A stretch of 41,331 bases of DNA from a virus. The stretch is taken from IMG/VR virus record IMGVR_UViG_3300031803_000003, positions 1 through 41,331 of that record. The stretch is one strand, 5' to 3'. Below the pieces are notes generated by a model that had not been told where the DNA came from, did not search any database, and saw nothing but the letters and a program-made list of their open reading frames with translations. The stretch's first letter is position 1. Each line of letters starts with the position of its first letter. This document shows positions 14,579-25,300 of the stretch, in pieces. The position numbers and the translations under genes are program-made.

Positions 14579-17500
14579 TTACTTCCATGCCCTCATAATT
14601 AATTTCCAGTCGTAGGCTCTAACAATTTGCGCACCATTGGTGTGAAACTTAGTTGGGATCCTTGGCCAGCGCGGTGTCTCGAAGGCGTCGATTGGAGTGC
14701 CGGAATGAATTCTGTCGCCGACTATCGACCATGTCCAGAATAGGTGAGTAGTATTTGCTCCCACTGTAAAACCAGACGAGTATCCCGGGCCTTCAGCGCC
14801 CCAAAATCCAACCGTAAGCGCATCACACGAAATTTCATCACCCTCGGAATAATCAGTCCAGTAGGCGGCGCCCTGTTGCTGCCCGGTGCCGGCGGCCAGT
14901 GCCTTAAAAGTGCAGCGAAGTAGTCTAGGTGTCGCGTTGAAGCCGTGCGCCGCGCTTTCTCCCCAGGTGTAGTTGTGACCCCAGAACACGCCATTGACTA
15001 ATATTTCATTCGCCGGGTTCCATATTTTATCTTCTTCAAAATAGTTAGCCGCCGAAGATGTAAGCCCGCTGCTGCTAAGTAGATTGTGGTCAACCGCAGT
15101 ATCATCCGTGAACATTAGTTCAGTCGGGTTTGTGTTCTTGACCCAGATTTGACCCGCACCACCGTGCGAGGTTGCACTAACCTGACTCGATGCCTGCTCA
15201 GAGAGTGAAATGGCGCCATTGACACTTACTTTGGAGCTAGTCGCGACAATCCCCGGGCCTGTATTAAAACTAGTATTACCTTGTTCCCCACTAATAGAGA
15301 ACGGCCGCCGGGCGCTGGTATAAGTGCCGGTGACTGGGTCCCCGACCAAGGTGTCCGGGGCTCGGTCTACGACGAAATGCCCGCCATCTGCACCTAGTCG
15401 CCAATAAAAGACTCCATCCCCGGCGCCGGGATCGTTTTCATAAAACTCTAATGTAGGCGCGTTGGATTCAAGCCGAAGTATGGCGCCGCTGACGGCTCCT
15501 ACTATGTCTACCTTACGAACAGGAGCAGAAAGGGATCCGAATGTGGCTCCTTTATTTGCCCGAAGACCATCAGCACCCGAAACATGAAGTCCGCCGGAAG
15601 TAGTTCCGCCAGCTCCAATTATGACATTTCCGCCTCTCCAATTAAGATAAAGATCCTCGACGGCATACGCCTGTTGAACCTGTATTACATTTTTGCTAAA
15701 ATGAGTAGACAATGCAGGCGGATTACCAACCACAAAAGAACCGGTTTCATGTATATCAGCAATGGCTCCGATCTGGGAATTCCCATCTACTATCATCTTA
15801 ATACCAGCGATGACGGGATTGGCGCCAGAGCCGATTGATTCGGGGAGTCCCCCAGAGTCTCTTCCCACAAACACCTTACCGGCGGGAGTAATGTTCATAT
15901 GGGTGGTTAAAGTTGTCGTGCTGCTAGTGACATAAGTCCCAAGTCGTAATTCGTCGGCGTTGTCCCAGCCAATGACTGAGGACTCGGAAATTTCGCCAAC
16001 ACCTAACCGAAGAAACCTATTATCGTTGTGAGCAATAGCTATTTGTGTGGAACCCGACTTCTCGATATGAAGTTTTTGGAGCGGGGTTGATATTCCAATA
16101 CCAACATCACCATCGCCATCAATAACCATATATTCGGTGGAGCCCTCACCAAAGGTTATATTGTTACCTGACCCTACAAAGCCATTATGACCAAATCCAA
16201 TATAACCCATCCAGGTGTCATCAACAAGGCGCTGTATTTTATGTATAGCAGAATCCCAACTAGCATGAGTGTAAGTACGTTCTAGTTTATGAACAAGTGT
16301 ATCTCTACTACTGGTTGCTGTGCCAGACTGCCATACATTGGCTGTATCTCCCGCAGTTGCCCCTAAAGCTCCATAGGCTCCGGATCCTCCTCCCTTCATA
16401 TTAAGGAGGGCGCCTGTATCCCGTGCAGCCACGACAGACCACGGCTCGTTTGCTATTATTGCATCGCCATGTATGCGAAGATCGCCACCAAACTGAGAAT
16501 TCTCTTTTATACTTGAACCACCTGTTACTCGTAAGGCTCCAGTCAGGCTAAAGGGGTCTAGGGTACCTGCGGCTGTACCATCAGTAATGCTTGTAACTCC
16601 AGTTATACCAAGGGTACTACTAAACAATGAAGCTCCTGAGGCTCGGAATGTTCCGACTACATCTAATTTCTTACCTGGATTAGTTGTTCCTATACCAACA
16701 TCGCCGCCAGCCTCAATTGTCATATGAGAAGTTACGTCTGCGTCAGTCGGGCTGGTAAACACTCCAAACTGCATATCATCTGCGTCATCCCAACCCAATA
16801 CCATATCGCCAGCGGTATTTTCTACCCCCAAACGAACAAACTCGGTATCACTCTCCCACAGAATTATTTGTGGATTAGTCCCAGTAACATGAAGCATTTG
16901 ATCCGGCAATTCTTCATTAATACCAATGCTTGTACTGACCTGTTTTATAACAGAATCTTCAATCGTCATGCCGCCGGATCCGAATATAGGCAACACACCG
17001 GCAGATCCGGAAAACGCACTCAGCGTTGGTTTCCATTCTACACCACTGGCTACCCGAGTAAGGACATAATCATCTGTTCCGGTGCTGTCGGCGCTGTCCT
17101 CAAGGGTTCCAGTAAGTTTCAAACTACTAAGAGTTGTGAGTGCTGATGGTACGCTAAGGGTTCCATTAGTAAGCGTTGTAGCTCCTGCGGATACAGTAAG
17201 CCCATTACTAAGCGTTGCGAGGGATGTGGCGTTGAATGTTCCGTGTACTTTTAACTTGAATCCGTTGTCAACGCCGCCGATTCCTATAAGTCCTCCAGCC
17301 GTTTCCTGTATAATAGATCCTTCAATAGTGTCCGTGCCGGTCCAACGTGCCAGAACGCCGGCGGCGCTGCTTCCACCGACGGTTCCTGATCCTCCAAGCT
17401 CGGCAAGGCTTTTCCATTTTACAGTAGGGGTAGCGCCGCCAGTAGAACTAAGGACTTGGTTAAGGGCTCCGGTGCTACCATAAGTGCCTTCCGCATCTGA

Positions 17501-19030
17501 AAGGGCTCCTTTGATTCTCAAATGATGTACATTGGCATGGGAGGCCGAGGTTAAAGCAAGGTTATCGTTGAGCGTTGTGGCACCATCTACGGTAAGGGCA
17601 CCACCTAAATCCACAAGCCCCGTGCCTACGGTAAGGGTACCGGAGCCTTGAAGCAAGAGGTCTTTGTTAGAGGCTATGGTAACATCCTCGTTGAGCGTGG
17701 TGGCACCATCTACGGTAAGGGCACCACCTAAATCCACAAGCCCCGTGCCTACGGTAAGGGTACCGGAGCCTTGAAGCAAGAGGTCTTTGTTAGAGGCTAT
17801 GGTAACATCCTCGTTGAGCGTGGTGGCACCATCTACGGTAAGGGCACCACCTAAGTCTGTAAGACCAGTGCCTACGGTAAGGGTACCGGTGCCTGAAAGC
17901 GAGAGGTCTTTGTTAGAGGCTATGGTAACATCATCACGAAGCGTTGTGGTTCCGGTTACGTCAAGGGCCCCGCCAAGCGTTGTGGCTCCAGTTACGTCAA
18001 GGGCCCCGCCAAGCGTTGTGGCTCCAGTGCCTACGGTAAGGGTACCGGAGCCTTGAAGAAGAAGGTCTTTATCACTCGCTATGGTAACATCCTCGCTGAG
18101 CGTTGTGACTCCAGTTACGCCAAGGGTACCACCAATCAATGAAGCTCCTGAGGTTCGGAATGTTCCGACTACATCCAATGTTTTCCCTGGGCCGATTGTC
18201 CCAATACCAACCTGCCCAGAGGAGCCTTCTACAAATAATGCAGCGGTGCTGTTATTTCGATAAATCGCCGTATCTACATCAGTATCCGCCGCGCCGAGGA
18301 TAAGTATATCTTGGGTGTCGTCTTCGTGCATCTTAATAAATTGTCGGCCCCCGGCAGCGAAGGTGATCTCGTCCTGATGAAATAATATATAAGTATTATC
18401 GTCATCATTATGATATAGGTAATCTGTACCGCCTCCATCACCAAGTCCAATATTCCCAACAACATCTAATTTATAAGTTGGAGCATTAGTTCCAATGCCA
18501 AGGCGGCCGGCTCGGGTAAAGGTGAATCTGTCTGTTTCTGTTCCACTAATAAATTGTCTAATATCTAATTTAGCACCTTCATCATCATAACCAATTACCA
18601 TTCCATCAGTAGAATTTTCAAGAAAACGAACCGCTGAATTGCCGGTGCCTTGCAAATTTAAATTAGCCGTACCACCGGGGAAGGTGCTAACAACATTTAT
18701 ACTAGCGGATCTATCAGATTTTAGAATATAGAATTGTGTCTCCTCTCCGACAGAAGTTGGAAAACCACTTGATAAGAAATCACCAATACCAAGCCCTCGA
18801 TTGCCATTGGCTGGGTCTGGATTAATAATGAAAAGGCTACCATTGTCTCCTTGGAGAATCTCTTCTCCAACCTCACCACCGTCAATCGTACCACCGCGCC
18901 GGTCAAGGGGATCTCTCTTCACCGCTGGAAGCCCATTGACAATTTTAATCAATACATTGGTCTTATTTGCAAATTGAGTAAATGTATCGCTCATAACAAC
19001 ATTGGCGACTTGGGTAGTATTAACTGGCAT
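14579..19030 (-). CDS. Long tail fibre protein with tandem beta repeats
   Basis: A 1483-aa fibre. The N-terminus VANVVMSDTFTQFANKTNVLI resembles the SDTF-x-x-W-x-x-x-TN attachment motif of marine phage fibres. The shaft holds several GIGTxxPxxxLDVxG modules and, at about residues 300-490, tandem copies of a 41-residue unit (TLNEDVTIASNKDLLLQGSG, TLTVGTGLVDLGGALTVDGA) plus shorter 12-residue GALDVTGATTLG units. This is a trimeric beta-helical shaft design. The C-terminal 200 residues are non-repetitive and Trp/Gly-rich (HLFWTWSIVGDRIHSG, RWPRIPTKFHTNGAQIVRAYDWKLIMRAWK split over the end), the likely receptor-binding tip. No S74 chaperone/peptidase signature was seen. The start uses AAGGA and overlaps the 94-aa gene by 11 bases. 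Confidence 0.88.
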   Translation of the reverse strand: MPVNTTQVANVVMSDTFTQFANKTNVLIKIVNGLPAVKRDPLDRRGGTIDGGEVGEEILQGDNGSLFIINPDPANGNRGLGIGDFLSSGFPTSVGEETQFYILKSDRSASINVVSTFPGGTANLNLQGTGNSAVRFLENSTDGMVIGYDDEGAKLDIRQFISGTETDRFTFTRAGRLGIGTNAPTYKLDVVGNIGLGDGGGTDYLYHNDDDNTYILFHQDEITFAAGGRQFIKMHEDDTQDILILGAADTDVDTAIYRNNSTAALFVEGSSGQVGIGTIGPGKTLDVVGTFRTSGASLIGGTLGVTGVTTLSEDVTIASDKDLLLQGSGTLTVGTGATTLGGALDVTGATTLGGALDVTGTTTLRDDVTIASNKDLSLSGTGTLTVGTGLTDLGGALTVDGATTLNEDVTIASNKDLLLQGSGTLTVGTGLVDLGGALTVDGATTLNEDVTIASNKDLLLQGSGTLTVGTGLVDLGGALTVDGATTLNDNLALTSASHANVHHLRIKGALSDAEGTYGSTGALNQVLSSTGGATPTVKWKSLAELGGSGTVGGSSAAGVLARWTGTDTIEGSIIQETAGGLIGIGGVDNGFKLKVHGTFNATSLATLSNGLTVSAGATTLTNGTLSVPSALTTLSSLKLTGTLEDSADSTGTDDYVLTRVASGVEWKPTLSAFSGSAGVLPIFGSGGMTIEDSVIKQVSTSIGINEELPDQMLHVTGTNPQIILWESDTEFVRLGVENTAGDMVLGWDDADDMQFGVFTSPTDADVTSHMTIEAGGDVGIGTTNPGKKLDVVGTFRASGASLFSSTLGITGVTSITDGTAAGTLDPFSLTGALRVTGGSSIKENSQFGGDLRIHGDAIIANEPWSVVAARDTGALLNMKGGGSGAYGALGATAGDTANVWQSGTATSSRDTLVHKLERTYTHASWDSAIHKIQRLVDDTWMGYIGFGHNGFVGSGNNITFGEGSTEYMVIDGDGDVGIGISTPLQKLHIEKSGSTQIAIAHNDNRFLRLGVGEISESSVIGWDNADELRLGTYVTSSTTTLTTHMNITPAGKVFVGRDSGGLPESIGSGANPVIAGIKMIVDGNSQIGAIADIHETGSFVVGNPPALSTHFSKNVIQVQQAYAVEDLYLNWRGGNVIIGAGGTTSGGLHVSGADGLRANKGATFGSLSAPVRKVDIVGAVSGAILRLESNAPTLEFYENDPGAGDGVFYWRLGADGGHFVVDRAPDTLVGDPVTGTYTSARRPFSISGEQGNTSFNTGPGIVATSSKVSVNGAISLSEQASSQVSATSHGGAGQIWVKNTNPTELMFTDDTAVDHNLLSSSGLTSSAANYFEEDKIWNPANEILVNGVFWGHNYTWGESAAHGFNATPRLLRCTFKALAAGTGQQQGAAYWTDYSEGDEISCDALTVGFWGAEGPGYSSGFTVGANTTHLFWTWSIVGDRIHSGTPIDAFETPRWPRIPTKFHTNGAQIVRAYDWKLIMRAWK
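17566..18048 (-). repeat. 123-bp tandem repeats in the fibre shaft, with 36-bp sub-repeats
   Basis: Units start at 17566, 17689, 17812 and 17935 (period 123 bp, 41 codons). The first two are nearly identical at the nucleotide level; the third and fourth diverge. The fourth contains 36-bp units starting at 17941, 17977 and 18013 (12 codons). Confidence 0.9.
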
Positions 19031-19304
19031 CCGTATTGTTTTCCTTAGTTCCTGATATAATCTGCTTTAGCAAATTTTTTATTTCACCCATCTCTTCTTT
19101 GAGAATATCCATCTCTTCTTTAACTGTATTTATACTCTCTATCTTGGCTTGATTTGCTTTTATCTTCCGGGCTCGAATACGATATTCTTGAAGTGCCTTA
19201 TGATCTGACGAAATAATTGCCTTAGAATATGTATCTCTGACTAATCCCGCTTTATCGGTTGGCACATACTTCTTCTTTTCGTCGTCGTTGTTATTACTAT
19301 TCAT
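19020..19304 (-). CDS. Small coiled-coil protein upstream of the tail fibre
   Basis: A 94-aa charged protein with no family I recognise. Residues 1-20 are Asn/Asp/Lys-rich; residues 35-85 form a predicted continuous helix with heptad-like Ile/Leu spacing (AKIESINTVKEEMDILKEEMGEIKNLLKQI), fitting a coiled coil. It ends in a polar tail. It lies between the giant DUF4815-type gene (8 bases downstream of its stop) and the fibre, with 11 bases overlapping the fibre start, so it is translated with the fibre. A role as fibre-assembly chaperone or trimerising adaptor is plausible from position only. Its ribosome site is weak. A TATAAATA late promoter box is embedded at 19127-19134. Confidence 0.6.
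   Translation of the reverse strand: MNSNNNDDEKKKYVPTDKAGLVRDTYSKAIISSDHKALQEYRIRARKIKANQAKIESINTVKEEMDILKEEMGEIKNLLKQIISGTKENNTDAS
19127..19134 (-). promoter_or_regulatory. Possible internal late promoter for the tail fibre
   Basis: Minus-strand TATAAATA within the 94-aa gene, about 97 bases upstream of the fibre ATG. Exact consensus, but in coding sequence, so function is unproven. The following bases include a repeated AAAGAAGAGATGG. Confidence 0.5.
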
Positions 19305-19312
19305 ATGTATTA

Positions 19313-22300
19313 CTACTCGACTGCAATTGCTCTAAGATCCTTGACAATAGGAACGATTCGCGCATCTACACTTTGCATGATAATCTTTATGGCAAATTCG
19401 TTGAATGTATCGAATCGTTCTCCTGATGGTTGCTCGTTCTCCGCATATTCAATTCCATCTAGTTTTGCATCATAGGCGAGTGGGAACTCATCATCGGCCC
19501 CGCCTCCCATGAAGCTAATTTCTCGGTAATAATCTTCGCTTGGGGATAATTCATCACCAAAAGGTTGCATTCGTTTCGCCAATACCCAATTCTTTTGGTT
19601 AAACGATTCGATGTCATACTTACTCCGTACCTTTGTATATACCCACAATATTGTTCCTAACATCTGAGCAGCAGTCAAATAAATCTTGATGTCCTTTGCT
19701 TCTGCTCCAGGAGACATAACAACTCGTTTCGTCATGTATCGTGCAAGGAAGTTGCCTGGCCCTTGAGGGGTATCTTCGCCGACATAGTTGATGATGGCGC
19801 CTGTGCCGCCACCTGGGGAAGTTATACTAATGCTCGGAGCATGAAGATATGTATGTCCAGCATTAGTCAAAGTCACACCAACAACAGACCCCATAGAATT
19901 AATGACCGGAGTTCCTGTTGCACCCACACCAATATTTCCTGCGGCAGTAGTTATCTCAACAACATCAGCTTCATCATAACCTTCGCCGGCATTCTCGATA
20001 TAAAATCCTCCGCCCACAGTATTACCACTAGAATAAGGATCGGTAGTGATATAATTAGCTGGCCAAGTATTCGCAAACAACTCACCCTTATTAATCAGAT
20101 TCTTAATCATTGTCAGAGACACTCTCTCAAGGTTAATCATTGGAGAAATATCCTCATTATCAGATGAAATTGCTCCCTTGAGAACAAAAGAACCCTCCTT
20201 ATTTTTTATAATATCAAGGCTAGTATCTGGAATAATATCTCGGTGTAGAGCTATAGGAGTAAATCCTGTGGACAACGATGTTGCAGCAATATTGGGAGCG
20301 GTTAAATCACCTTCTTGTGCAGCAACATAAGAAAATCCAGTAAAACCAGACGGATAATCAAGTTGTGTTGTATCAATACGGAATCTATGATATGTGAAAT
20401 TCTTATCCCAAACTTTAAATCCATACGGGCTTGCGGTTGGGCCACTCAATGCATGGTCAGAACCTGAGGCGTTCCCCCAGTTTGTATGGGCCAATGCATT
20501 CTGAACTCTTGTATATGACGGAACATAATGTGACATTGCATTAGCTGTTTTCCAAATTGCACTTCCTACTACAGAAGTATCAAACTTGCACTTATGGATT
20601 CGGAACATCAAGTCTTGATTGACTTCTGGCACCCAAGTAGAACCATTCTGTGATTTAAGCATGACTCCCAAATGAGGCTGACTGTCGATCTTCACGGCAG
20701 GAAGTCCAGAGCCGCTGAATTCGCCCGTTCCTACTTCGTCACTACCAACGTGTGCAGTCCATACTTCATAAGATGTGTCTGCACACAGGATCACGATTGC
20801 ATATTCAGTTCCACCATTCAAATGAACCGGGCGAGTAAACTTAAAATTAGTACCATTAGTACTTACACTCGGACCCCCACCGAGAGAGAATGAAAAAGTG
20901 AATGGCACAGGCAAATCACCATTTTCCCCAGAAGAAACAGTTATTTCAGATGGATATTTAATGACAGAAGCCATTACCTCCCCACCACTAGGCATACCTC
21001 CAGTGGTTGGTCGAATTTGTACTTCTACAGGAATGCCCTCACCAGAAGCTAGTAAGGAGGTGTCTGGCTTTGTCTTGAACCATAGATCGACACTATCAAT
21101 AAAAAGTCCTTCTGGATACCTATGGGGATCAACTAAGATAGTTTGCGCCAATGGGTCGGCCCAACAGACTGCTCCGATTTCTACTCGGTTGGTTTCTGTA
21201 GTAGTTTCGACGACGGTATGACTAACATCGTTTTGGCTTACTTCTCTCTCAGTCAATGTTAATCCAAAGGAATTTTGAAAATGCTTTTGTCGTGTTTCGA
21301 TTACTCCAGCGGCTCTGAATGGGCTAACACCAAATGATTGGGCGCTTCCCCTATCTAATGAATCGCGTATAGAGAATGATTTGTTACCTGTTAGAAAACG
21401 AGTGCCATCATTTGTTCGTTCATTTGCAACGGCAGAACCATGTTCCCAAACACCCAACACCTCTGAAGTATCTTCAGATCCATCTCCTTCTTGCCTAGCA
21501 GATATAAGTCTATTTGCCCAATTATAATTAGGAACATGGAAGACACCATAAAGGTCTCCAGAAAGATTTGTTCTGTGATTACTAATACTGTAACGACTTT
21601 GTGTGTTAGGAGTAATAGTCCAAGGAGTGTTTAGAGTAACCGTACCACTAGAGCTATACTGCATAATTGTTCTAGATTGCCCGTATCCACGACCCTCTGT
21701 AATGTAAAGAGTCTTACCAAAAAGGTCTTTTTCTAATTGTGCGACTGGGAGCGGAGCAGGGGGATTAGTGATGTTCGGGAGCCACCAAGCCTTCGCCGAA
21801 TCGTCTAATTTTGCGGTTAAAGGATCCGCAGAGCTGATAGTTTGTATTGCGCCAGAGTAATTCTTATATTGTTTAACCTTGCGCGGGTTGTTTGAAATAG
21901 ATCCCCTAACCGTACTATCAAGATTAAACGCCCCATTAGCAGAAGTGACATAATAAGTATTGGATCCAGGATTGAATCCCGCAATAATGCCGCGGCCACC
22001 CCCACCAGATCCAAACGACACTATAATTTCTCCATTAATATATGGGTTGGTATAAACTACTTCCTCACCCAAGGTGTTGTCAAGTACCAACTCGTTTGCT
22101 CGTTCAGTATAGTTACGAATATCGACATCATCAAAAGTTGGAAACATTACGGTGTCTGGCTTGAGCCCACGAACCTTAAAGATAATATCAATGGGTCGCA
22201 TGAACGGAAGCGTACTAGAGTTTATAACAAACTCTCCAATTTCAGTCCGTATGCCTTCAACCTCCCAACTATGTTGAATTCCTTGACGACTTCGAGTAGT

Positions 22301-25300
22301 AGGTGTCGTTGATACTGTTGTCGTAACTTGGTCGCCAAACACAAGAGTTTGATTTGGCATGTATTCCACATGGAATTCACCCTCTCCGCCTTCACTATAG
22401 GATACCCAGTCTGTACCAGGAAGATCAAATGAATTCATTACCGTCCCTAAGTTTCCTAGGGGGACACCCGTAACCTCCGTCAAATCAAGACCAGAAGCAA
22501 CGGCGTACAGGCCATGGTCTTTAGCGCGGGTCTCTGAGCCATGCAAGATCGCCTGCCAACCCGCATCGAGGCCGGCCTGCTCTACTGCGGCAAACTCGCC
22601 TGCCTCATCTATTATCATTGAAGACTCGTTCGTGATGGTCTCGCCAGCCCAAGTTTCAGACCATTCTCCCCATATAAATGCGGATGCGCCCATTCGATCA
22701 TTTAGCGTTTGGGCCATTGCAATTAACGAGGTTTCATATCCAGTCGGAGGAACACCTTCATGGTCCTCAGCCTGAACAGTAGATTTCCAAATATCGCTAC
22801 TTGGAGAAAGAGCAACTGTTCCTCGCCAAGTACTCACATCAAACGGATTAACATTTTCTGCGCCATCAACAGTGGCTCTGACCTGCTGCAACCACGTATC
22901 GTCAGAAACAGTCGTATATGGAAGGTGAAGGAGACCATCAGTTTCCTGAACGCCTGTACTAAATTCTGGGGACCACATCAATGCAATATTTTCAGATTCA
23001 TATGCAGGGCGCAAGACCCCCCGACCAATCGAGGCTTGGAAGTCAAAGTTGGGCCCAGTTATAAGATTTCCAACATCAGCCAAGGCAGTTCCGACCTGAA
23101 AATTGTCTACAATAAACCCATGCTTGAATCTTTCAAGATTCCCTGAACTATCAAAGATTTTAAGATTAGAAACATCTTGTTCAATCATATTCAAAGAAGA
23201 ATAATATTCTAGCCGATCAACTCTCTTGTTAATCTTACCAATATCTTTCATCGTCCAACGACGATTTCCTTCTGTTACCACACTAATATCTCTAGCCCTA
23301 GGTGTATATGAAGGTAGGGCTAACGTAAATAATGCCATGTCGTTTGGGTCAACACGGGGAGGAATAGCAGGAGTTCTGTCATCGGTTCCTGAAATAATTC
23401 TCATGTATCCGGTGTTTGATCCATTACCTTTTTGTCGAACAGACAAGACAATCTTATCAAATCGAGGCGCAAAGAATTGCATGTCATATTGGAAATGCCC
23501 CTGAGAATCTGGATGGAGAATTTCTTGATTATCATTAATACTAGTATGGTTGGTACTAGTTGGTACCGAAACAATTGGAACATAATAGCTTGTATTGGCG
23601 TCATTAGTTGAAGTAGTTTCAACAGCCCTTGATGGTCGGAAGTCAAGATATTCTGCCAACTTATATCGTCTACCAGATTTATTTGAGAAAAACGAAGGAA
23701 TGTTTTCCAAACTAACCTGGCCATTATATGAGTCAACAGTAAATACTCCAGCATCAGGTGAGTTGTCATGAATAAATCTATCTACAACTACGGCCAGCTG
23801 CCCCTTTGGAGCTTTTGCACCAGGCTTTAATACAACAGAAGCATAGTCATAAAGAGCCTCACTCTGCCCAGCATCCAAAACATAGTTGTTAGTGACACGA
23901 TGCTTGTTGTTGTTTAACATTGCGCCATTTGCGGTTAGATTAAGATCACCAGTATCATAAACATCAATAAGTCGATATACATCCACCAACCCTAAGTTGT
24001 CTTTCCCTCCAGGAACGGTGTTTGGAGATGCAAATGTAATCCAACTATTACCGGCATTTGTTCTGTCTGTGCCAACAGAAACAGATTTAGCATCTTGGGC
24101 ATTTATTCCTCTGAGTAGCGACTTTCTCTTTGCAGTAAGATTGATTACTCTTACTGGACCAATTAATCTAATTGAATCAGTTCCAAAATCGACGCTGGTG
24201 GTCGACTCTACAGTAAGACTGGTTATACTATCTCCACTACCACTGACGGTACTAAATTCAAAATCATCAACACCAATAGTTTCCCCAGAAGTCTCATTGA
24301 TTACTGTATATGAATTTTTATTATCGGTTTTGAAATATGCCTTGTCGGTATATCCAGATGCAGTTCCTCTAAAGGCTTGCGAAGGAAAAATTGCTGGCCC
24401 AGATTGGGCGCTAACCGCCTTTGAATACCTTGCATGGAATTCAAAACCAGTTCCCGTAGAAGAAGCCTCAATTGAATTTGCAACTCTAGCCCCACCAACA
24501 GGCATCTTGTAAAGCAACCTTGGGACTGTTCCTCCACCAAAGATGCTTGTGTTTGCAATCGTTCCGAGTTTTGAAATATTGGCGTTACCGTCTTTGTTTG
24601 CAGGAAGGTTTGGATTGTCGCCTGCGGCTGTTAGGGCTCCAATAGCCGTACCAGAATCATTTACTGTCGAAGCAATAATACATCCATTTCCGGTTGCGGC
24701 TGCTCTAATGTCAGCGTTCAGCGAATATTTTTCCCAAGGTCCTGGGAAATCTGTATTACTAGTTGGTTGGTTGAATGGTGAATCTAATGTTAAAGTTGCA
24801 GTACCAGTTCCGGGGGTATTAAGCACAGTATCCGGAGCCGATGCAATAACTGTTCGTGTCTGCCCAGCAAAAGCCGGATTTACATGCGACCAAGTAATAG
24901 TAAATTTAGAACCAATATACGCATTAGGCCAAACACTCGTATTGGCTGTATCAATATTAACTACAGTAGGACCAGCACCATCTCCGGAGCTTACGCTAAC
25001 TTCACTAAAGTTTCCTGTGAGAGCAGCCGAACCTTCAAAGTCAGTAATATAAATCGCATGAGTATTGGCCGAAACATATTGTACATCTCTGACTCGAAAC
25101 TGCCCTACGCGAGTTGATTTATATGCTATTTCCTTTTCTGAAGTACTAGCGCCCGACCAAGCTGTATTGACCTGAAACGTATTACAGGTATGAAGGTCCC
25201 AGATAGGAAGATCCCCAACAGACAATGGATTGGGCGGACCTAGTTTTGCCGCAAGGTCTGTGACTAACATAAACGCCCCATGATTTAATGGGGTTGTTAC

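Noticed and set aside
14579-15200. S74 intramolecular chaperone/peptidase at the fibre C-terminus
   Set aside because: No S74-type Ser/Lys signature or helical tail; the end is Trp/Gly-rich beta sequence.
17566-18048. CRISPR-like array
   Set aside because: The units are contiguous 41- and 12-codon tandem repeats in frame, without spacers, inside a fibre gene.
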